From Spinellus fusiger (Eukaryota > Mucoromycota > Mucoromycetes > Mucorales > Phycomycetaceae): a DNA stretch of 64,000 nt. The DNA is taken from NCBI GenBank assembly GCA_025094145.1, contig JALLLS010000002.1:186001-250000 (forward strand), written 5' to 3'. The notes under the pieces were generated by a model, which was not told where the DNA came from, searched no databases, and was given only the letters and a program-made list of their open reading frames with translations. Below are positions 58,208-64,000 of the stretch, one piece after another; the stretch's first letter is position 1, and every line of letters starts with the position of its first letter. The position numbers were made by a program, and so were the translations under genes.

Positions 58208-59569
58208 AAGTGATCAAACAAATGTAATCGACCATTTCATATACAGATTTCCTTTTTTGGATTCATACTTTATCTTAATAGTGTTATAACTTCATGCATT
58301 CATTAGCTTAAGACATAAAACTTTCAATAAATACATAGAAGAGTGTTTATAAGACAAGAAAAAAGCTTTATTTCAAGGCCATTTAATAACCACTGTGGCC
58401 ACCCTTGGCATCCATCATTGCCTGGCATCCCCACCCTATGCTGGCAATGAGGGTGTCTGTCAATTCTTTAAATATTCTACCCCATTCCAGCATCAGGGCT
58501 GCCTCCAACTTCTCCTTGGTGGTATATACCATCCTTTTCTTCCTAATAACCTTCTTGAGGTGGGTCCACAGATGCTCAATTGGATTGAGATCAGTATTGT
58601 GAAGGCCAGTAAGGAAGAGTTCCCACACTCTTTGTTGCCTTCTATTCACAAGTTTCCTTGCTCATATGGGGTCTAGCATTGTCCTCCTGTAGGCGGTAAC
58701 TAACTCCAGGATTTAGGAAAGAGAATTACTTGAGTTCATGGCAGTAGACTTCTCCCAAGACATTGATGTACTTGTTGGAGTGTATCCCACTCTCCACTAC
58801 GATCCATCTCCCAACACCCTCCTCACTGAAACAGCCCCATACTATCACTCCACCTCCTCCAAACTTCCCGATTTCTAGGATATTCTTAAGCTCAAAGGCT
58901 GTACCAGGCTGTCTGATGACTTTTGCGCCCCTTTCATAGCTCATCAGTTCCACTCTAGACTCATCGGACCAGACAACCCCTTGCCACTGCTCATGGGTCC
59001 AACCAACGTGCTTATGGGCCCACTGGAGCCTTGCCTCCATATGTTTCTTGGTGAGAAGAGGCATCACCACTAGACTGAAAGAGTAAAAGCCCATTTCATC
59101 AAGGTACCTCTTCAGAGTCTTGTCTGATACCTTGATGGCCATGCTTACCCTAATGGCCTCTTTGGTCTGGTGAGAATCACTGACTACTGTTCTTCTCAAC
59201 CACCAGAGGGCCATGTCGTCCAACTTTATTCATCGGCCAGTTTTGGGAGAAAGTAATACTAAGCCTGTCTTCTTGAAATGTCTCACAATGTCCCCTACAG
59301 TGGTGGGAGGAACATTAAACATGAGAGATGTCTTGGCCAGAGTGTTGTTCATGTTCAGCACCTTATGGAGAATGGCTGAACAAGTCTCAAGGCTTGTCTA
59401 TTTCCCATACATCTCGGGGGTCTTGGTGAAGATGTTCACGGTGTTGGATGAGTCAGACATTAGAGAGAAAAAGAATTGTTATTAAAGAAAGAAAGAATGA
59501 TATTTATTATTTTTGGTATAAAAATAGTCCGGAATTTGAAACCATCGATTACATTTGTCGGGTCACTTT
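58208..59569 (-). mobile_element. A2: Tc1/mariner-like transposon, degenerate
   Basis: About 1.36 kb with ends AAGTGATCAAACAAATGTAA and inverse AAGTGACCCGACAAATGTAA beside TA (58206-58207, 59570-59571); same family as A1. Confidence 0.85.
58383..59460 (-). pseudogene. A2 transposase, broken
   Basis: Start MSDSSNTVNIFTKTPEMYGK at 59460. A 165-codon open stretch holds IKVSDKTLKRYLDEMGF, QGVVWSDESRVELMSYERG (first D) and KFGGGGVIVWGCFSEEG. Then YRLQEDNARPHMSKET (second D) and, after frame changes, TDLNPIEHLWTHLKKVI (E) to DAKGGHSGY. Frame changes and stops make it inactive. Confidence 0.85.
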
Positions 59570-59644
59570 AGATAGTAGAGTACAGTTTAATATTCATATT
59601 CACCAATAAAGATAAGATCAAACACAATTATTTATAGGATAAGT

Positions 59645-60232
59645 TCAAGTCTCATCATTGGCCTGTAAAAGGTGGACTGTACAGCTGGATTGATCATGCT
59701 CCTGCTTAATCTCTTCATTGGTAATTATGGACTTGGTCTCGATATCTTTTGTAGGTTCAAGACTTTCATTCTTCCTGGATGCCTTCAAGATATTGCAAAC
59801 AGTTGAATGGCAAACACCAACCATGGCCGCTATCTTCCTTTGACTGAGTCCATTGACCTTGTGTTCATATACAACAGTGTTGCGCATGTCTTCATCAACA
59901 CGTTTTCCCTTTTTACGAGTCTTATGTGGAATTCCAATACTAAGCCTGTGCTGTTTCAAGATTCTGGAAACAGTTACATCACTAATACCAATCATATCAG
60001 CAATTATCACTTGGGTGAGTCCATTGTTAATGTATTCATGTACAATAGTTTTACGCATGTCGTCATCAACACGTTTTCCCTTTTTACGAGTCTTATGGGT
60101 ATCTTCATCACTGAAATTCTGTTTATTGGTGTCCGTTTTCTCTGTGTTGTTTGGTTTTTCAGTCATGGTTGCTTCTTCATTCTTGAAGGCTTTTTTAATG
60201 TCATTTGCTTCTTCAATGAATGAAATAGACAT
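59645..60232 (-). CDS. protein with two copies of one helix-turn-helix unit
   Basis: Open frame of 195 residues from ATG 60232 (MSISFIEEAND). After a polar start come two units of 57 residues. Each begins HKTRKKGKRVD-DMR, a strongly basic patch, followed by a helix-turn-helix: LTQVIIADMIGISDVTVSRI in the first and LSQRKIAAMVGVCHSTVCNI in the second. These resemble the DNA-binding part of Tc1/pogo-type transposases, but no DDE catalytic domain follows; the tail is acidic and polar. The DNA coding the basic patches is duplicated almost exactly (59883-59926 and 60054-60097, one difference in 44). The frame is also open upstream into element E4, so the start is a choice. It may be a transposon-derived DNA-binding protein or a truncated transposase. 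Confidence 0.6.
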   Translation of the reverse strand: MSISFIEEANDIKKAFKNEEATMTEKPNNTEKTDTNKQNFSDEDTHKTRKKGKRVDDDMRKTIVHEYINNGLTQVIIADMIGISDVTVSRILKQHRLSIGIPHKTRKKGKRVDEDMRNTVVYEHKVNGLSQRKIAAMVGVCHSTVCNILKASRKNESLEPTKDIETKSIITNEEIKQEHDQSSCTVHLLQANDET

Positions 60233-60285
60233 TGAGTAATGAAGGTAGAGAATTGATATAGCTACGCTCCGGTGTAAATAAAGTA

Positions 60286-61540
60286 CACACCAGGAGATTT
60301 TTCTGGCCTTTAAGCGCTGATATCTCCTTCCTTTTACATTACAAAAAAAGTTGCCTTTTATGGATCTGTATTTAAAATCAAAGGTTTGCAAGTATCTAAA
60401 TCTTTCTTTCCTTTTGTGGATACCTCAATATCAAATTGTATTATCAATAAAATACATTGTTTATGAATAAAATTGTTTATTATAATACTGTAGCTAATAA
60501 CATACTATTACTATAGCTACTGCCCAAGTGCATTCCCTCATAGCAATAGAATCCACACCCTAAAATCTTTGTGATTTATCATTGGGAGATAGATAACTAT
60601 GCTCAGGAGTATACCCTAGACAGTATAGATACCTTAGACAGTATGGAAGACTACTTGGGACTGACTTGAAAGGAGTCTTTACTTGCCTAATAACAATACA
60701 TTGAGTGTCTTGTGGATTACAATGGTATCAAGCCCAGATGAAGACACTGCTTACCTTTTCATCACTAGAATAGCCTTTGGTAGTGTCTATGACCTTCTTC
60801 CATTGTTTCTCTTTGTTAATAATGGCACAATACCTTGCTCAGTTATGCTCATCTTGACAAGTACTTGGGTGTTAAGTTGTATGTGCAGTGTGGGAAATAA
60901 CAAAAGGAGGGGAATATCAAAACAAATAATAATTTTTCTTTCTCTATTCTGGTGACGTATACACTAGCCTCTACTCATAAAATTCACAAGTCAAAATTTA
61001 CAAGTCAAACTCACAAGTCAAACAATTAACACTCTATTTGCCTTGGGCCTAAAGTTCAGTATTAGACATAATACTTAGTTATCATTAAGTATCACTGTTA
61101 ATACCAGTTACAATGAGATAATTGAGGTGATTATAGATATTTAGTCAATAAATGAATACACTGTTCTTAATATAAGTAAGTTTGGTTCTATTTTATGGAC
61201 AATGACCACTAGAGTTAACTCTATAAGTTCTGTAATAAATCTTTCTTAGGCAGTGCTATACTGCAAATACTGTGGGCTTATGGATAACAAATTATGCTAA
61301 GAGAAGAATATCAGTGACTGAGTTGTAATTTTGGGGTGATTCTTGTTCTATTTCGTCTACAGCCAATTCTATACTTTTTAATTACAAAGTCAGTAGCCAT
61401 TGCTAAAACAGGCAAGTAGAGTTTGAAATAGTTCATTTAGACAGCGAAAAAGCATTTTAAAACACAATAGCCAATCATAAGAATATTGCAATTTTATTCT
61501 CAGGATATTTCCTTATATATCCCAAAAATCTCCTGGTGTG
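60286..61540 (+). mobile_element. E4: 1.26-kb element without Fanzor, complete ends
   Basis: Left end CACACCAGGAGATTTTT after TA (60284-60285), right end the inverse CACACCAGGAGATTTTT before TA (61541-61542): a perfect 17-base inverted repeat. It is inverted relative to E3. 60286-60850 matches the promoter-side end of E3, and 61385-61540 matches the segment between the Fanzor stop and the left end of E3. The middle is shared with E2 rather than with E3. No intact gene. Confidence 0.88.
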
Positions 61541-61542
61541 TA

Positions 61543-61602
61543 AACAGAAAGCAACCTCGGATATTTCAAATTCCGAACTGTTTTTATATCAAGACAACAT
61601 AC
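61543..61602 (+). repeat. piece of an A-type Tc1 end
   Basis: ATTTCAAATTCCGAACTG followed by TTTTTATA repeats the subterminal sequence of A1 (46892-46914), so E4 landed in or beside an old A element. Confidence 0.5.
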
Positions 61603-61875
61603 AGTCCAGAGTATATTTATTTTATTATTTTGGGTGTAAATGCTATTTGTGCATTGAGCATATTAGCCACTTTATCATAGCTTTTGAACAATTAAGATAT
61701 ACATATAAACACTTCAAATACAAAAGTGAAAAGATAATGAAAATTAAGTAGAAATGTATAGAAATAACAATGAATAGACATTAGTTTGGGCTTGACTCCA
61801 CAAGATTCTCAAAGGCAATGGTGGATAGACATAGTGTGGCAATACTTGAGCCAAAGTGGAGAGCAATGCTGTACC
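61603..61875 (-). mobile_element. G7: LINE fragment with ORF1 end, inverse
   Basis: Inverse 3' tail from 61603 followed directly by the inverse of the ORF1 C-terminal region (61790-61870 corresponds to 52115-52210). So this is another ORF1-to-tail copy like G2, decayed. Confidence 0.65.
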
Positions 61876-62395
61876 CTAAATAGATCCATCATCTGGTAGC
61901 TTGCTCGTTGAGGCTGCTGATGGGTGTGTTGAGTAGGAATACCAACACCATCATGGAGTGTAAATACTTCTCTACCACCCATTCATAACCCGTTTAGCAA
62001 AGTCAGAAGCTGCAAGTGTAGTTGCTGTAGTTGCGTTCTCAGGATTGTCCAAGTTGCTCTAAGTATCCATCATTGGTTTTCGGATTACCATAGGATGATG
62101 GTTATCTTTTTTTGGTGTCCTGGTTTCTTTGCTGGCATTATGGCGTTTTTGGATGTCTATTCTTAACTTAGCATTTACTGTTATTTCTACTCATTTTTCC
62201 CTCATTTTTCCCTCATTTGAGGTTTTATATTTGCCTGTCCTTCTGTTTCTTATTTCTTAAATTTATTCTTCCTTCATTTGGGTATTTATAGTGTTTATAT
62301 GTCTATCTTTATTATTCAAAAGCTATGATAAGGTGGCTAATATGCTCAATGAGCGAATAGCAACCAAACACCCAAAATTAAAAATACTTTGAACT
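61876..62395 (+). mobile_element. G6: LINE copy head-to-head with G7
   Basis: From GCTTGCTCGTTGAGGCTGCT through the CPSC/WCPGF end to AAAAATACTTTGAACT (62395). Its right flank GTATCAATCC is the first base run of D2. Confidence 0.7.
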
Positions 62396-63340
62396 GTATC
62401 AATCCTTGAATAAATAATCTACACCCAATTGAATTTAATATTTGCCTAAATTTTAATAATAATAAAAGTACCCTTTATTTGCATAAAACTCCTTTTCTTT
62501 CCAAATAGTGTTAAACAAACACAACATGCCATATACATTTTCAGCAATTCACACTCGTGTAGAATATGATAAAGAAGAAGATAAAAAGCTACAGGGTATT
62601 TGTTACCTATTGAAGACTGAATTAAAGTTTACTGTGATCATGGGTATAGTTAAGATATAAAAAAAACAGCTCAGGATAGTATTAGAAAATTTAATAAACA
62701 CATATCACTATTACATCTGGAGTCATAAAACCCCAAAAAGTTAATGAGAAGGGCCTTGGACACTTGGAATATGTTATTAGAAAGATTTTATTTGCTTCAT
62801 GCGATCAGCTGAAATTGGAGATGTTAAAGATTCAGGTTGATGTATGTAGAAACACCATTATCAGTTACTGCAATCAGTTTAGGTTTGGATCTTTTTATTT
62901 AAATAACACTCTGGCCTTGAATGAAAAATATAAAGAGAAATGACTTGACTGGGCAAGAGTGATAGCTGTCATACAGGGTGCTATGCCAGATGGTGGAAAG
63001 AGACACATCAAATTAGAGTACGTTGATTACTATCCCACACAAAACCCTGGCTTGAACCCAATTGAACACGTCTGATATGCATTGGAAAGATTAATTGAAG
63101 AAAGAAGGGTATCTATTACCAATGCTGAAAGTTTGAAGGCTCTACTTGCAGAGAAGTGGGGGAGGGTTGGTGTTGAACTTGCACAACGATGAGTTCTGAG
63201 TATGACAGATAGATGTCAGGCTGTCATTGATGCCAAAGAAGGCCATACAAAATATTAACTATATTATTATTATTTTATTTTCAATCATTAAAGATGTTAA
63301 GCTTTGGTATGCTCAAGTTTGAAGCTTCTATATCAAATGT
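62396..63340 (+). mobile_element. D2: Tc1/mariner-like element, degenerate
   Basis: Second copy of D1, matching from TCAATCCTTGAATAAATAAT to TATATCAAATG. The transposase relic (to stop 63256-63258, DAKEGHTKY) has lost the centre with the first and second Asp; YARWWKETHQI and NPIEHV remain. Confidence 0.7.
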
Positions 63341-64000
63341 AAAGTTTTTTATTTGATGTTGAACATATCCTAAATATTTCGTCCTGAAATTTATTTTTAA
63401 AAGTATTAAATTCGATTGAGTGTGACTGTATTTAGATAACTTCTAGCACCCGAGTTTATCATCTATCTATTATAATTCAAAAATCACGGCAATCTTTTAC
63501 TTAGCGACTTATGGTTAACTTTATCTTTTTCATTTTTCATTTACGATTGATCCAACGATTATTAACTCTTATTTCAGTAGTGTTTTTTTAAAACATTATA
63601 ATGTCTTTTTGAATAATAAATTCCAATAAGACACACTTGATTATGTATTTAGATAGTTTACCTGTATCATGGGTTTCTATCAGTTAGTCAATCAAGGCTC
63701 TAGAGATCACTATGAAGGAGAAGAAATAATAAACCAAAAGGCATGGACTTTTTCTTGGTTCTAGGTGTATCATTTGAGTCGTAATTTATTCTGTTATATC
63801 TACAAAAGCACTTTGGGTGTGTGTCATTTTCCCTTAGAGGCATTATAATATGTCTAAATTTTAATGTAGCAGCGAAATCACGATTCTAAAGCCTCAATGT
63901 CTTGTCTTTTATACAATTTTAGTTTGAGCATCTTTGATTTTAGATTGACTACATGATCCCAAAGATCAAACTTATTGTCTGTATAGCTCTTTTTTTCTTA
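63341..64000. other. AT-rich DNA to the window end
   Basis: No gene or repeat is recognised. Confidence 0.4.

Noticed and set aside
1..64000. Integrated viral sequence
   Set aside because: No capsid, polymerase or other viral hallmark was recognised; all foreign-looking DNA fits transposons.

Overview
The window looks like nuclear DNA of a filamentous fungus of the Mucoromycota, most likely Mucorales. It is AT-rich and has compact genes split by introns of about 50-150 bases. It carries fungal-type families (a KCH potassium-channel protein, a HAL/NPR-type kinase, a T1-less voltage-gated K+ channel), many degenerate Tc1/mariner transposons, a LINE family and Fanzor (eukaryotic TnpB) elements. 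I cannot name the species.

Host genes lie in islands. The 3' end of a class V myosin runs off the left edge (1-901). A small unresolved gene sits at about 9.8-10.3 kb. A HAL/NPR-type protein kinase (12.3-14.0 kb) and a Kv-type K+ channel (16.2-18.0 kb, minus) come next. A P58IPK/DNAJC3-like ER co-chaperone (minus) and a TMEM18 homologue (plus) are divergent from a 181-base spacer at 25.2 kb. A KCH protein (40.7-42.2 kb) and a three-finger zinc-finger protein resembling Crz1 (43.5-44.5 kb) form the last island. Several of these have relatives in K+/Ca2+ homeostasis.

The rest is mostly a transposon graveyard. The standout is a 3.9-kb TIR element (18203-22104, TA target duplication) that carries a nearly complete Fanzor gene: the N-terminal region, RuvC-like D/E/D motifs, a zinc finger and one intron. 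It is broken by one in-frame stop and one frameshift. Two elements without a Fanzor (about 2831-4028 and 60286-61540) share its ends. A fourth end at 1110 precedes the C-terminus of a second, different Fanzor. The terminal segment downstream of the Fanzor stop, where the guide (omega) RNA of this enzyme class is normally encoded, is conserved in the Fanzor-less copies.

From 27 to 33 kb and from 46.8 to 63.3 kb several Tc1/mariner lineages (here called A, B, C, D) and a LINE family (G) are nested in each other. LINE G copies repeatedly sit exactly at the CACTG|TA ends of C-type Tc1 elements, with 11-14-base target duplications. One G copy keeps an intact 368-residue ORF1. A solo LTR, a 235-base MITE with inverted repeats of about 50 bases, and a stand-alone protein made of two copies of one helix-turn-helix unit are also present. 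Large AT-rich stretches (4.0-9.8, 36.4-40.7, 44.5-46.8, 54.7-56.8 kb) show no recognisable gene.
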